Assembly (NCBI GenBank): GCA_032768795.1
Contig: CP136490.1
Span: forward strand, 5,580,001-5,644,000
DNA from: Tremella fuciformis
Lineage: Eukaryota; Basidiomycota; Tremellomycetes; Tremellales; Tremellaceae
Length of the DNA stretch: 64,000 nt
Direction: 5' to 3'
Positions 11,505-23,198 of this stretch are shown piece after piece. Every line of letters begins with the position of its first letter. Positions within the stretch are counted from its first letter, which is position 1. The translations under genes and the position numbers were made by a program. The notes below the pieces were generated by a model. That model saw nothing but the letters and a program-made list of their open reading frames with translations, was not told where the DNA came from and made no database searches.

Positions 11505-12192
11505 GTGGACGAGCATGCTTCGAGTTCTGACGGTCAGCACTCGATCGCCTATGACAGTGACGGGAACGTCCCTGTCGGCATGTGGGAAACTGAATACAAC
11601 CGGACGGGAGACAGTGGGAAGCCCGAGTATCGCTACTATTGTGTAGCTCCCCCATGCTATTGCAAGCCGCACAGCATATGTATCGACAGTTTACAGTACC
11701 CAGAAGACGACGTCGATCTCAAGTGTTGTCGAAGACCAAGGTTACAAGACACTCATGATCAATGCAAGCCAACATCTGCAAGCTGGCCTGAATGTCGGCG
11801 AGCAAATTTACCAGCTGCTCTCGAGCCAGGTGAATCCCTTCAAAAAGGGAGTGCAGAACCTACAGGCTCTCCCGAGCAGCTATCATCAATTCGAGATGAT
11901 CCTGAAGAGGATCAAGTCCAGCGGGAGAAACATGACGAACCTCGGACCGGACATGAAAAAGATAAGTTCGGAAGTGGCCGCAGAGCGATCGAGTGCGCAG
12001 GACATACTGGACATGGCGAAAACGTCGCCGGCGCCGTCGACGACCCGTCACTACCCTGCTCTCTGCTGCCTGAGTGCGTGGGAATGGACTCTCCCGTACC
12101 TTGAGGCTCTCACTCGATCTGAGGGCAACGTTCTTTACTCTCAGCTGAACAGAGTGCTGACGGAAGGAAAGAAGGCTAGTCCCGACTCGTGA
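11505..12192 (+). CDS. Unknown protein 2, paralogue-like to unknown protein 1
   Basis: No family is recognised. The frame is open from 11505, but the first in-frame ATG is at 11580 (MWETEYNRTGDSGK), so either that is the start or an upstream exon is missing. EYRYY near 11630 is followed by a possible intron of about 50 nt (GTGTAG...CGACAG), which moves into the frame TQKTTSISSVVEDQGYKTLM. The rest is helical: NVGEQIYQLLSSQVNPF, then HQFEMILKRIKSSGRN, ending in LEALTRSEGNVLYSQLNRV plus a short tail before the TGA. That end matches LDKITRTEKNELYSTLETV of the upstream gene. No cysteine motif or membrane segment is certain. Both genes are on the same strand, which fits tandem duplication. Confidence 0.45.
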
Positions 12193-12248
12193 TAGAGACG
12201 TCATGTGCACACAGCTATTGGTTTTGTTCACTTGATCGGTGCATATCG

Positions 12249-13157
12249 TCATCTCATTTCCGCGTTCGACTTGGATGCCCCCAAGATCTTCTGGACTTCT
12301 GGCCACGAATGGTTGTTTCGTTGATGTCCCTGGATTCTGCTTTCCACCTCACTCGCTCTCAACCAGGCCCAGGTCTTATATGCCGAGCGGGGAGCCAAGA
12401 CAGGTTGGCCGGCGAGAATGTGTGAACGAAGGAAGAATGTCTGTCCCGTGAGTTCTAGCTGTTGTGCAGACTGCGACGTACGGTTTGAGCCCCCTCCTTC
12501 GACAGGCCGATCGGTTTGCGCGTCACCAGCCAGCTGTCCATCCCTTGCCCTCCTAGGTCGCCATCCACGCCCGTCAAACCTCGTGTCACTGCTTCGTCTA
12601 GCCCTTCTCCCGTCCGAATTTCTGTCGTAGGGAAATCCCAGGAACCGTCGGAATGTTGTACTAGGCAGAACAGCTCTTCCTCCGGACACCTCTCCAAGCT
12701 TTTCTCCCCCCTCTTCGCATCATCGCTGGCCCAATCTTTTGGGGGATCTAGTGGTATTTCGGCCGGTAAGTCGCCTACGTCCGGATTTGAACCGGCCAAA
12801 GCGTTCCCGTACGTCGAGTTCTCGTATGCGTGTTCTGCTGCTTGAAAGCGACGGAGGGGTAAAGAGCCAGCTTTAAAGTAGAAACTAGTGGCGACTGGAT
12901 TCGACAAAGCATGACGTAGTGCGAACGAATGCTCGTAGTACGCCTGTGCTAGCGGATGCGGCTTGCGAAGAATCAATGGTGGGCGGGAGAGCAGAAGAGC
13001 TACACGGACATTGGGTACCGAGCTGGAAGAGGAGGGAGGGTTGGAGACGGTAGCAAGGCGCCGCACGTCTGGTCTTCAGCCTTTGTGCACTCTCAACATG
13101 GATTCATAACGCACGTGTGCGTGAAGAGGACGCTATCGGGCGCATCGTCACAGACAT
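12249..13157 (-). CDS. MRPL17: Mitochondrial ribosomal protein mL46 (MRPL17 family)
   Basis: This is a protein of the large mitochondrial ribosomal subunit with a NUDIX-like fold. Start ATG at 13157 (MSVTMRPIASSSRT). An intron of about 46 nt (GTGCGT...CCAG) then joins to HVRRLATVSN, giving a basic mitochondrial presequence; without this splice the frame has no ATG. The diagnostic segment is RPPLILRKPHPLAQAYYEHS and FYFKAGSLPLRRFQAAE. A NUDIX-like middle follows (CLVQHSDGSWDFPTTEIRTG). An intron at 12481-12441 (41 nt) leads to the last exon, TFFLRSHILAGQPVLAPRSA...YKTWAWL, typical of the family C-terminus. It is divergent from RRP6, with which it shares a promoter region. Confidence 0.88.
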
Positions 13158-13620
13158 GCTCGTGTTGCAGCAGATCGATAAGTGAACCGTGAAGCTCGAA
13201 GAATCTGAAATTTCCGGCAATCCTTCAGTTACGAGTACCTCTCCTGTCTTAATTGTAACCCCCACTTGTTGCCTCCACCCTTGGCAGACAAAAAGTCTGT
13301 GCCTCGCACAAGGTGAGTGAGTGCTCGGCGACCTTCGATAGACATTCTTGCCAGCGATATAGGCGCCTGCCTGGGTTCCAAGGCTGCCCAACATTTGCTG
13401 TTCCACTCGATCTGCGCTGGCGCAGGTCCGTATCCTCGCTCGATCGTCGACTCGCGCTCCAGTCGTCCCATTCTCCTTGCGATTCGGGACCTGCTCTCTA
13501 TCGGGCGTTACACAGCGTTGCATCTCGAACGCGCCCACATGCTCGGCGCAGGAGCCGTCCTTCATTCTTCGAGAGCAAACCCAGACGCTGCAACGAGTTG
13601 CCAAACAATTGCAGAGCGTC
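13158..13620. other. Divergent promoter region MRPL17/RRP6
   Basis: This 463-base gap lies between two divergent start codons. Frames on both strands here show no family resemblance. No TATA box is evident, as expected for housekeeping promoters. Confidence 0.4.
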
Positions 13621-16491
13621 ATGTCGCAAACGGTAGCTGAAGCCGGACCATCCAGCCCAAGAGGTGCCACGGGTCGGAATGCAGACGCCAAACCGACCGA
13701 GGCGTTCGCAGACTATATCGAAAACGTCACAGCTGCTCTAGATCGCGTGACGGCCCTATCAGCAACACTGCCGAGCGGATCGGACCTGGCTTTTCACCGC
13801 ACCATGGATCCTTTATTGGCCAGGAATCTAGACGATGCCAGTGGCCAAATTTTGCAGATGGCCGAGAGACTATTGAGCGTTGTTGCGGCTAGCCAGGTCG
13901 TCAAAGGCAAAGGGAAGCGCCGGAAGTTGGAAGAAGAGGAAGACGTGGTGGACGGATACCGAAGAGCAGTTGGAGGGGTGGTGGACGGCCTGCTAGAAGA
14001 TGCCGACAGTCAGCTCGACGAGCTGCGCGGAGACAAGAAGAAGTCTGCCATCGCAGTGGATGAATCTGCTGAGGTCAAAAACGCGGTCAGCCATCTCGTC
14101 AGACCCCCTCGGTGTAAGCTAACCTGTAGGCAAAGAGTCGGTCAAATAAATTTGCCTTCCTACCTGAGCATCTGAAAAACGCCAACATGGACAAGCCTCA
14201 GGTTCACTTTGATCCTCCTGTCGATAACCGAAACACGCCTGTATGGTCTCATTTGCTGACGGAAAAACTCCACTCGATGGTCGGCCTGGACTTCGATCCC
14301 CCCCTCATCTACACGCTGACTGACGCGGAAAAAGAGGACCGGAGCGCCGCTTCGCAACGAAAGGCCAGGGAGGTCAAGATGCAGAAACACCCATACTACT
14401 ACGAGACTCGTCATCTCCCTTACCCGACTTGGATGTTCCAGGTTGCAGAGCCCCTGCGTCCGCCGCCAGAGGAACTCACCCCGATAGCTTTCGTGGACAC
14501 GGTCGATGGTCTAAAGGAGATGACTGAGCACCTTCGGAGCGTCCGGGAAATCGCGGTCGATCTCGAACATCATCAGACGCGAAGCTATATGGGTTTTACA
14601 TGCTTGATACAAGTGAGCACGCGTGACAGGGATTTTGTCGTCGATTCAGTCAAGCTGCGCAAGGAGATCAGAGACGGAAAGCTGGGCGGAGTGTTGGTGG
14701 ATCCGAGCATTGTCAAGATCTTCCACGGTGCCGAGAGCGACATACCATGGCTGCAGCGCGATTTTGACATTTTTGTGGTCAACTTGTTCGACACACATCA
14801 CGCCACAAACGTCCTGGCCTTGCCATCGCACTCCCTCGCCGGCTTGCTCAAGATGTATTGCGACGTCGACGCCGATAAGCGGTACCAGATGGCCGATTGG
14901 CGCATTCGACCTCTACCTGAAGAAATGCTGGCATATGCAAGATCGGACACGCATTGGCTGCTGTACATCTATGATAATCTTCGCAACGCTCTCTTAGACA
15001 AATCCTCAAGACCTTCCTCACCGTCGCCCAATGGCGTCGACGAGCCATCGACCAGTAGTCCCCGGCAAAATCCCCAAGAGGCCATGCGGGATGTCCTGGA
15101 GCGGTCCGCCAGCACGGCGCTCAAGCTTTACCAACCGGACTATTACGACGAAGAGAATGGCCGTGGGACAGGCGGGTGGGCGTCGTCATTGAGAAGATGG
15201 CTTCCTCGGGAGCCGGCAGACAGCATCGCTGTATTTGTTTACAAGCGTCTGCACGTATGGCGTGATGCCCTCGCGAGGCGGGAAGATGAGAGTCCTCAGT
15301 AAGCATCGCAGCCCATGCCCTGGCCCGAGCTCATATCTCAGTTGGGTCTTGCCCGGGGAGCTGCTCATGGCGCTGGCTAAACGCCGACCGACGGCAACAA
15401 ACAGCGTGCAGGCTGTTTTTGGCGCACGTACGCCTTTAGCCAAACAATACGCTGCCGAAATTGTACAGATCATCCAAGAGGCGAAAATCGCGTACGAGAC
15501 ACAGCAAAAAGCGTCGCAGGCGTCAAACGACAACGACAAGTTGAATTCCACAACGGCAGCGTCTGCAATGACTGCTCAGACGAAGAGCATGCCTCAAAAG
15601 TCGGTCAGGCCATCTCCCGCGATGTCGCTCGCAACGAAGTCCGGTATCCAGGCTGTCTCTCCCAAGCCTGACCTTGAGCAATGGCTCGACGTTTGGGCGG
15701 ACACCTCGAAAATCCAGACTTCTCGAGCGGCGGCCGCTAAACCTGCCTCGGGTCTGTTCGGCAACTCTTTGAAAGGGCCGAAGAAAAGCCCCCAAATGAC
15801 GGGCAAGAAGAAGATTGTCGTGTCATCCATGTTTGGCGCAAGTCTCAGCGGTGCTCGTCAGGTCAAGGAGGCATCGCCCGGGTTCACCGAGGTCATGCGC
15901 GACATCCATTCCCAATTCGCTCTTCGACCTGTCGAAGCACCCGCACCTGCGGCCTCCCGAGGCGGTGTAGACAAGGAGCAATCGGCTGCTCTTCAACCCG
16001 AGACCGTTCCCTTTATCCCTGCGGGTTCTCGGTCAACAATACCCGAGAATGAAGTGCCACCGACGTTGGCTGAACCTGAAAGCATCGCCCCGCCCGCCAA
16101 GGCCAAAGATGAGATCGTCACGGTCAAGAAGAAGAAAGAGCGAAAGCGCAATCGCGCGACTAGTGCCTCTGCGACTACAGCCACCGGCACCTCGGCACCG
16201 GCTGAATTCAACAGCAAGAAGGTCAAAGTCGAGGACGGCGATGACACGAGGGCCCCGAAAGTCAAGGAGAAGAAGCCTAAGAAAGAGCTCGGCGAGATCC
16301 CCGTCTTCGATTATTCCTCCGCGCCGAACTTGCTTGACAATCCCGAAAGTGGTGACAAGAAGAAGCGCAAGAAGCGAAAGGACAAGCAGAAGCAAGATGG
16401 GCCCAATGGACAGATTGAGACACCCAAATTTGGAAAAGCGCCAAGAGATCTGTCTCAGCCCAAACAAGGTAACAAGAGCGGGACCTTCTAG
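13621..16491 (+). CDS. RRP6: Nuclear exosome 3'-5' exoribonuclease Rrp6
   Basis: Rrp6 is the DEDD-Y nuclease of the nuclear exosome, trimming rRNA, snoRNA and cryptic transcripts. The start ATG is at 13621 (MSQTVAEAG). The N-terminal PMC2NT-type helical domain runs to about residue 150. Then an intron near 14084-14130 leads to the segment SNKFAFLPEHLKNANMDKPQ. Exonuclease motifs are IAVDLEHHQTRSYMGFTCLI (D and E), KIFHGAESDIPWLQ (D) and YARSDTHWLLYIYD (Tyr and Asp), so all catalytic residues are present. An HRDC domain is at RRWLPREPADSIAVFVYKRL and, after an intron (GTAAGC..., about 15300-15342), WVLPGELLMALA. The C-terminal third is Lys-rich with several KKRK-like nuclear signals (for example near 16360). 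The length of about 930 residues is normal for fungal Rrp6. Confidence 0.95.
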
Positions 16492-16861
16492 ATATACACC
16501 ACCCTTTGTTTGTATGGCTTCCTTCTTGGGAAAGGTTGACCCACTTCCTTGTTGTTCATAGGCTCCTCATGCATAGCATACATCGTCGAAGACTGTCACG
16601 TAGAGATTGAGCTTGTCGAAAGACGAGGGTCTGCCAATCGCGAACCGCCTCAGGCTGGTCTGATGTGACAGGTTCAGAGGATGGTGGCGGAGCAATAAGG
16701 CAGCGGCATTCCCGTGATAGCTCTGCCCAACCTGCATCAGCGTGCGTTGTTGCGAGTGATGCTCGTCGTAATTCTCGATGTCGTCACGAGCATACACTGG
16801 CTCATGCCGGGTCTAGTCTTACCCACAGACCGCCCTTGACGTGAGCTGTTGTTTCTCCTGG
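16492..16861. other. Convergent gap RRP6/P450
   Basis: These 370 bases lie between two converging stop codons and presumably hold both terminators. A minus-strand frame at 16567-16797 lacks an ATG and any resemblance, so I do not call it. Confidence 0.4.
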
Positions 16862-18763
16862 CTATATAGACAGACGTGCCTTGACTGTCAAGGTCATGTC
16901 GCTCGTAACCCAAATGCGTTCCTGCCCGTGTCGTGCCCTGCCGTCGCCATTTTCCTTCCACCAGTCCGGCATAATGCTATCGAGTGGCGCAGCATCCGGA
17001 ACCAAAGTCAAGCTCAGGTTCTCGTCGTGCAAGAAGTCCAAGAGGTGTCCCAGAAACGTCGTCGTTACGGTCATAGCCATATTCTTGCCCAGACACTGAC
17101 GGTCAAGTCTATCTCAGGAGCTCGATATGTTGTACGCACAGTGCGAGGACCTATACTCCATGGGATATATCCATCGCTGGACGGCGTGCCATGTCCGGTA
17201 TCAGGCGGGAGCCAGCGTTCCGGCAGGAAGTCCATGGCGTCATCGCCCCAGAGCTCTGTTGAGCGCTGCATGTTGATAATGTCAAGAATTATTGTTGTTC
17301 CCTTCGCCATGAACATAGGTCCCTGCTCCGTTGGTAACAGGCAGTCTTTGGCTGCTCGACGAGTATTGATAGGAACAGGAGGGAAAAGTCGCAGCACCTC
17401 GGATATGACGGCTTGCAGAGTCGAGCCTTGCGAGTCGGATTCGACAGCTTGCGACGCTCGCAGCATCACCTCAGGGTGCAAGGCTAACATATACGTGCAC
17501 ACAGTGACGAGGACAGTCGTAGTGTCTCGGGCAGCTAGAAGGATATTGACGAGTTCGTCCTCGACCAGCTGTCGAGCTGAATGTGAGCGAAGTGCTTCCC
17601 CGGTTCAAGTGATAAACGGCGGGCTCACCTACGCCTGGCTCTCGAACGAGTCTGTCCAGCATGCATGCTGGTTTGCTGTCGTCCTGGGCTGCTCGAACAT
17701 ACGCATCGTCGAGTACAGGTCGGAAGAAGGCTCGGATAACGCGCATAGGCTCCCGGAGGGGATCTCGAAATGCCTCGATGATCTGCCACGGCCACCCAAC
17801 CTTCAACCGAAAAGACACGACCTCTTGCGCGCGTTTGACTGCCCCAGGAAGCGCATCTCTTGCTTGACGCCAGATCGCATTGCGTCTGCTGTCTGGGTCC
17901 TCCCCTATATCCTCCCCTGTAAGCCAGAGAAGTGCGAGGTTAAGTGTGAGATCATTGATGCGAGCCTGCATATCGAATGCCCCGACGTGTTGTCCATCAG
18001 TAAACGTGTGCGAGAGATCGGCAAAGAATCGAGCGATTGCAGGACGGAAGAGGTCTGCGCTGATATACTGAGGTTGGAAGAAGGGGCGGAGCAGTGTACG
18101 ATGCTACCCGTTAGATCAGTGTGGACCGAGATGCGCCCGACTCACGGTCCGCCAGACAGGACCGTCTGAGTTGAAAATTCCGTCGCCTAGAAAGCCTTGC
18201 GTACGATGCTTAAACTTTGCTCCTTGTCGATCAGCATATGTCCATCTCGGGCTGAAGCCGCCTAGTGTACCCTTGATAAAGTTGTCCGAGTTCAGTAAGA
18301 CGTGTCGGAGGACAGCCGGATCACTGGTCACGATCTGATCTTCCAGTAACATTCGAGTGTTATATGTCTTGCCGTTGACCCGCTCGAGCTCCACCAACAT
18401 TCGGCCCACTTCGTCTTGGGTCCATTTCGCCCACTTGACCACTATGTCTACGTTGAGAGGCCATCGTCCCTTGACTCGCGGTATCGGTATACCACCCAGT
18501 GAAGCGGCTTTGCGTTTCGCTAATTGCCAACTGCGCCAGTCGACAAAGGCGCACCACAGGCCAAGACCGATGGTGAAGATGATCGGCCATGCGAACCGAT
18601 GCCCAAGACAGGCGAATCCGGGGTGTGGGTGACAAAACGCCGTCAGCAAGCCGAGCGCGATGACCTGCGAATCGTCAGCTCGGAATGCACCGGAAAGCCC
18701 ACGCACCGACAAGACGAACCCCCACGAGCTCTTCGACCCGTCTGACCGGCCGTCCACACCCAT
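16862..18763 (-). CDS. Cytochrome P450 monooxygenase (CYP63/CYP52-like clan)
   Basis: This is an ER-anchored haem-thiolate oxygenase, probably acting on hydrophobic substrates such as alkanes or fatty acids if the clan assignment holds. The first ATG in frame is 18763. An intron (GTGCGT...GCAG, 42 nt) brings a hydrophobic anchor (WPIIFTIGLGLWCAFVDW) into frame. Conserved elements: the WR.HR helix-C region (VWRTHRTLLRPFF after splicing), I-helix LLAARDTTTT, ExxR in EVLRLFPPVP, PERW, and, across an intron, the haem loop WSIGPRTCLGKNMAM. The first aromatic of the FxxGxRxCxG signature is Trp instead of Phe. The AARDTT wording and the order resemble CYP63/CYP52 enzymes. The C-terminus ends LTVKARLSI. 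Substrate and exact CYP family cannot be read from this sequence. Confidence 0.88.
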
Positions 18764-18950
18764 CCGCACACTACGCTCTTGATCCGGTGCTCCTCGCGTG
18801 TCTTGTTCGTGTCATGTCGGTGAGAGACACAAGACTCTGATTCCCAGGCACCGAGTCCGAGACACGGGCCGGCGATGGGAACAACGACCCGGGTCGTATC
18901 ATGCGATGATAAGTGGCTGATTCATCGCTATTCTCCTCAGAGCAGCCAAC

Positions 18951-20680
18951 ATGAACGGCGGGCGGAGCATCAGGATGCTGGGGAGCCAAATGCGACGCTT
19001 ATCGACGACGTGCGCTCGTCGGGAAACCGCCGCGCTCGCTACGGCATCAGGGGCTGTCAGTCCGACCCCGAGCCAACGCCTGCTCACTCTCCGCGAGCTG
19101 GATCGCCTGCTGACTTCGGTCGCTGGTAGCTATGCCTTCCTTAGGTTCAGATAGCGGCTGAAATAGCAGACTCATCGAGCCAGAATGCGGCACATCCCTC
19201 TCCCTTGGCTATGCGGGCACATCGCATCCCGTGGCTCTCGTCGAATTCGCCAAACCTCGCTTCCTCGTCCAAGCAGTCCGTACCTCGCATGTCCGATCAG
19301 GAGCTCGCGGACATGCTGCGGCCGAAGCATATGAGCGAGAGCTTCACTTCGTTTGACCTTCCTCTAGCCAGTGATCCGAAGCTATACGAGCTGTACGTAA
19401 ACACGTCAGGCGGCTTTCGTGAGTCGATGCCATACTGCAGTGGAAATGCAGGTTATTGATTGGGGCAGGCATGGGCAAGATTCTAGAGCGTGAGCGTTTA
19501 AAGGGAGATCGGGCACAGGATAATGACTGAGCTGCAGATCTTGACTCTCTAGCAGGAGCGGTAGCGTACAGACACTGTCTGCCGCTTCCTTCAGAAAGGT
19601 CAACGGCGGAAACGGCCACCGATGCATTTCACGAGGCGTCCGCTCGCGCGGGACTGTACCTCGCGACCGCCTCAGCGGACAGACTTGATATGTTCGGACG
19701 CCTGAACAGAGATAATGTTCGGTGAGGAATTGCCATCCTGACTGTCACGTTGCTGAACTGGAAGCGACTTGCGCTTTTCAGGCTTTGTGACATGGACCGG
19801 CAACTCGTCGATGGAGGTGGTGATCAAGATGGAAGGCTCGCACCCGCATCAGCCTGGGCACATGGACACTCTCATGCTTGGTCGCTTTGCTATGGTGTGC
19901 CGGGATTCTGCGACGCAGAAAGCGCGCAAGATCCCGCCCTTGATCGTCGAGACCGAAGACGAGAAGCTGCTGTGGCAGATTGGGGCCGAGCACACCCAGC
20001 GGAAACGCGAGAGTAGCCGGAACGCGCTCGACAAAGTGCCCCCATCATCCGATGAGGCCAAGGAGCTACACGAGCTTATGCTCTCCGTGAGGGACAACAA
20101 GATGGCCACGATAGATGGGCAGGAAGTCGTTCAGATGAAAGATACCGAGATGGAGAGCGTGCAGCTCATGTTTCCGCAAGACCGCAACTTGCATGGCAAA
20201 GTCTTCGGTGGGATCCTCATGCGCCTAGCGTTCGAGCTGTGCTTCACGAACGCTGCGCTCTTCGCGTCTGAGCCGATGCGCTTCTTGTCGCTCGACGAGA
20301 TAACCTTCCGGCTTCCGGTCCCAATTGGAGCCGTCCTCCGCCTATCGTCGAAGGTTGTGCATACAACTATGCCGCATGACGGTCCGGATGGCGAGGCAAA
20401 GGCGCACATCATGGTTCGCGCAGAAGTTGAGGAAGTGGACACCGGGGTGAGCACACCCATGGAGAAAGGTCTGGACACGGGGCCTGACAAGCAGATACGG
20501 CGCGAGACAAACACCTTCTTCTTCACCATGGCGATGGAGGGAAGCAAACCCTTAGGCCGAACGGTCATCCCGACCACTTATGTAGAGGCGATGCACTACC
20601 TCGAGGGGAAGAGGCGCTTAGAGGTCGGAGACGAGATGCGGCGGTTGTACCAGGGGTCGGTAACACATCCTTTGGACTGA
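18951..20680 (+). CDS. Mitochondrial acyl-CoA thioesterase, ACOT9-like double hotdog
   Basis: It hydrolyses acyl-CoA to free acid and CoA, probably in mitochondria. The start ATG is at 18951 (MNGGRSIRMLGSQMRRLS), an Arg/Ser-rich presequence. The N-terminal region has ELADMLRPKHMSESFTSFDL. Exons with frame changes at about 19150, 19430-19540 and 19720-19780 lead to the first hotdog domain (VTWTGNSSMEVVIKMEG... then DTLMLGRFAMVCRDSATQKA). The second hotdog domain follows (LMFPQDRNLHGKVFGGILMR, the usual HGxxFGG-type turn, then LSLDEITFRLPVPIGAVLRL). The last exon, 19769-20680, is continuous and ends VTHPLD. It converges on GTR2 with 95 bases between stops. Internal exon boundaries in the first third are only approximate. 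Confidence 0.85.
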
Positions 20681-20775
20681 GAAGGCTCGTCGGACAGATG
20701 AGTACGATGCATTCATGCAGATACAACAGTGATCCTTCACGCTGCGCCACTGCACCGCCGAGACTCAGATAGATC

Positions 20776-22228
20776 TCACATCTCCATCAAAATGCCGCGT
20801 ATGCCCTGGCGCAGGAATGTAAGGTTGTACTCGATCATTCCCCTACGTGCTTGCCATACATCAGTCTGCAGCAGCGCCACCAATGCCAGATGACTTTGCC
20901 AATTAGACTATCGTCTCTCCCCGACAGGAGAAGGACTCACGGGGTAAACTGCCAAAGCGTGATGGTGGTTTTTGGCAGAAGCCGAGTCGACTGGAACATC
21001 CATGGCTTGCTTGGATCTTCATCATCCCACCATCCGGTTGGCTCTTGATCCCCACCGATGGCGTCACCATCCTCCTCTGGTGCGTGTTCGGCATCCCCAT
21101 TGCTCAGCTCCGCGACGTCCTTTTCTGGCGCTGGGTCGCCCAGAGGTCTGTATCGTGAGTGCAAATCTAGCGGAAAAGCCTGGCACATACTTGTACAGCT
21201 CTCTGAACTCCAAGAACCGGGACAGATACTCAGTGACCTGCTCTAATGTCGCATCGTTCCGCTGTCTGTTATCTGCGCCGACCACCACGCCCGACTTGAT
21301 GTCAAAGAGAAATGAGTTGTCCATTCCAGAGGTCTGATATTGAGCAAGAAGCTCATGATCAGACCCTGCACTGACCTCGGTGAAGTGCATCATGAGGGAC
21401 TCGACGTTTGGCAGAATGTCCATGACGCCCTGGATGACCTTACTCCACGCATCCCGTAGCGATGCATCATGCACACTGGTCATGTCGAAACGCACTTCCG
21501 CTGTAAGTTGGTTGGCGATACCTTGACAAACGAGAGGATCGGAAAGATCCAGATTTGGAGCCAGGAATTGTAGCGAGCTGTAGTCGAAGTCTTCCAGGTT
21601 GTCCGATGTGGCTCGTTGGATCTCGCCATAATTCTCTGCGCTCGTCAGCAACGGTAAAACCCAGAGCAGTAGCACACACCTGCGCGATATTCTTCTGACA
21701 GTACCTCTGCTTTATGTATAAAGATGACGAATTTCATTCTCGGCGAAAGCAGATGCGCCCGCATCATGACTCCAACGAATTTCGAGATAGCGTCATGATA
21801 TGAGTCGTCTTGCTGCATGTCCATCACGTAAACGATGGTCGAGAATGAGCTCAACGGTACATCTAGCTGGTCTATCTCGAAATTTGAGGGCGTATCCCAT
21901 ATCTGCAGAGGGATAATGGTACTGCCTGTCAGCGCACGGCAGGCCACAACTGGCCGAGGCGCACTCGTAGTTGATTTTCTCAATCTTTTGCGTTACAGAG
22001 AAGTAGGCGACATCTCGAACAGGGATATGCTGGAAGACAGTCTTGATGCAAGACGACTTGCCAGCTCTGAACTCTCAGCAATGCCCCGCGGCATCGTAGC
22101 ATTTCTGCTCACTTTCGCCAACCCATGACAAGGATCCTGACCCGATTTGAGTCATCTTCAACCGCTATCATGGGCGAGCGACGCGGTTTTGATGGCTCAC
22201 CAGCGGTAGGAGGCATCGTAGAAGACAT
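20776..22228 (-). CDS. GTR2: Rag-family GTPase Gtr2 (RagC/D type)
   Basis: Gtr2 pairs with Gtr1 at the vacuole to signal amino-acid sufficiency to TORC1. The start ATG is at 22228 (MSSTMPPTAGEP). After a first intron of about 47 nt the P-loop reads GWRKAGKSS, followed by a switch region (DVAYFSVTQKIEKIN). G3 is IWDTPSNFEIDQLD, G4-like wording is IFIHKAEVLSEEYR, and the C-terminal roadblock-like domain carries TSGMDNSFLFDIKSGVVVGA. The last intron (GTGAGT...GTAG) joins LWQFTP to GMIEYNLTFLRQGIRGILME before the TGA at 20778-20776. That C-terminus is typical of RagC/Gtr2. The HKAE wording instead of NKxD fits the Gtr2 branch. Confidence 0.88.
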
Positions 22229-23198
22229 TGTGGTCGCTCCAGATCTTTCACAACTGGCAAATCGCTGTGGTCAAGGCTGTATGTATCCTCACAACTTGAA
22301 TACTCGCAGTCGCTCAACTTCGCCCCCCGGTCCGTTGGAAGTGTGCCTAACATCCGTATCATACCCAGATTTTCGGAATGTCAGGCTGATATCCTAATGG
22401 GCGCGGGTTGATCAGCGTAGCTCTTACGGGGCGAATTTCTGCGGGTGTCCCTGGAACGAAAACGGTAAATGGGGGAATTAAATAAGAAAATTCCGGCCAT
22501 TCTGATTTCATCAGCACAATCCTAATATGCATTGTGTCCTTGCCAAATTGCCTTTCATCAGAGAATAAAGATCTATGCATGAGGCTGATGCATGGAATGA
22601 TCTCTGTAGCAGAACCAATCGCCTACATAGCTACTGCCATACCCTGCCCTATCATTGCACCAAAATGGTTACAATAGCGCAAGTCTGACAAGACTGCAAT
22701 AGGCTTGCCAGGTGGCAGCTGTGACATAGCCCCTGTGACCAGCTTGGCATGCCTATGATCATCTGATCAGCCTAGCATGCCCAACAAGCACTTGCGCATC
22801 TCTTGATGAAGTGCTTTAGCTTGCAACTAATCAATGTTCTACAGTACATCCGGCTTTGCCGGATGCTTGACCCGTAAGGGCTGCGATGGCTGCGCCGCTA
22901 GGCGCAAGGGGGGGTCTTGGGGGGGTGTCCCACCCCCCCATGTCTAACGGAACCAAAGAACAAGGAATTGCATTAGGTTTTCCAAATTGCCTGAGAACCA
23001 ATAACTTGAATACCTGATTAGAAATTCAGAGCTAAAAAAGAATTGAAATAACGAGCTACGCCCTATCGCGCACTTTCCTGCACGATCTACCTAGTTTCTC
23101 TGGACGCGTCGGGTCTGCAGTAAATGACTTTCGGTGTCGTCTATACAAAGACCCATCATCACGTCTTTTCGCCTTTTCTTGGCCTGCGAAAGTGCAAG
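22229..23198. other. Divergent AT-rich gap GTR2/MRC1
   Basis: The 970 bases between two divergent starts contain no gene I can support. From about 22440 to 23060 the DNA is clearly poorer in GC than the flanking genes. It ends in a cluster of GC-rich hairpins at 22848-22939. It may be a decayed mobile element between two promoters. An upstream in-frame ATG for MRC1 at 23124 is an alternative start. Confidence 0.5.
22848..22939. repeat. Three stacked GC-rich hairpins
   Basis: Hairpin 1 at 22848-22864 has arms ATCCGGC and GCCGGAT. Hairpin 2 at 22891-22906 has arms TGCGCC and GGCGCA. Hairpin 3, about 22918-22939, is a run of seven G and seven C around TGTCCCA. They lie in an otherwise AT-rich gap. 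Such stacked hairpins occur at ends of some mobile elements, but I found no partner end or target duplication. Confidence 0.6.

Noticed and set aside
13104..13691. 195-codon minus-strand frame over the RRP6 5' region
   Set aside because: It overlaps the Rrp6 coding strand; only its last part, the MRPL17 first exon, is supported.
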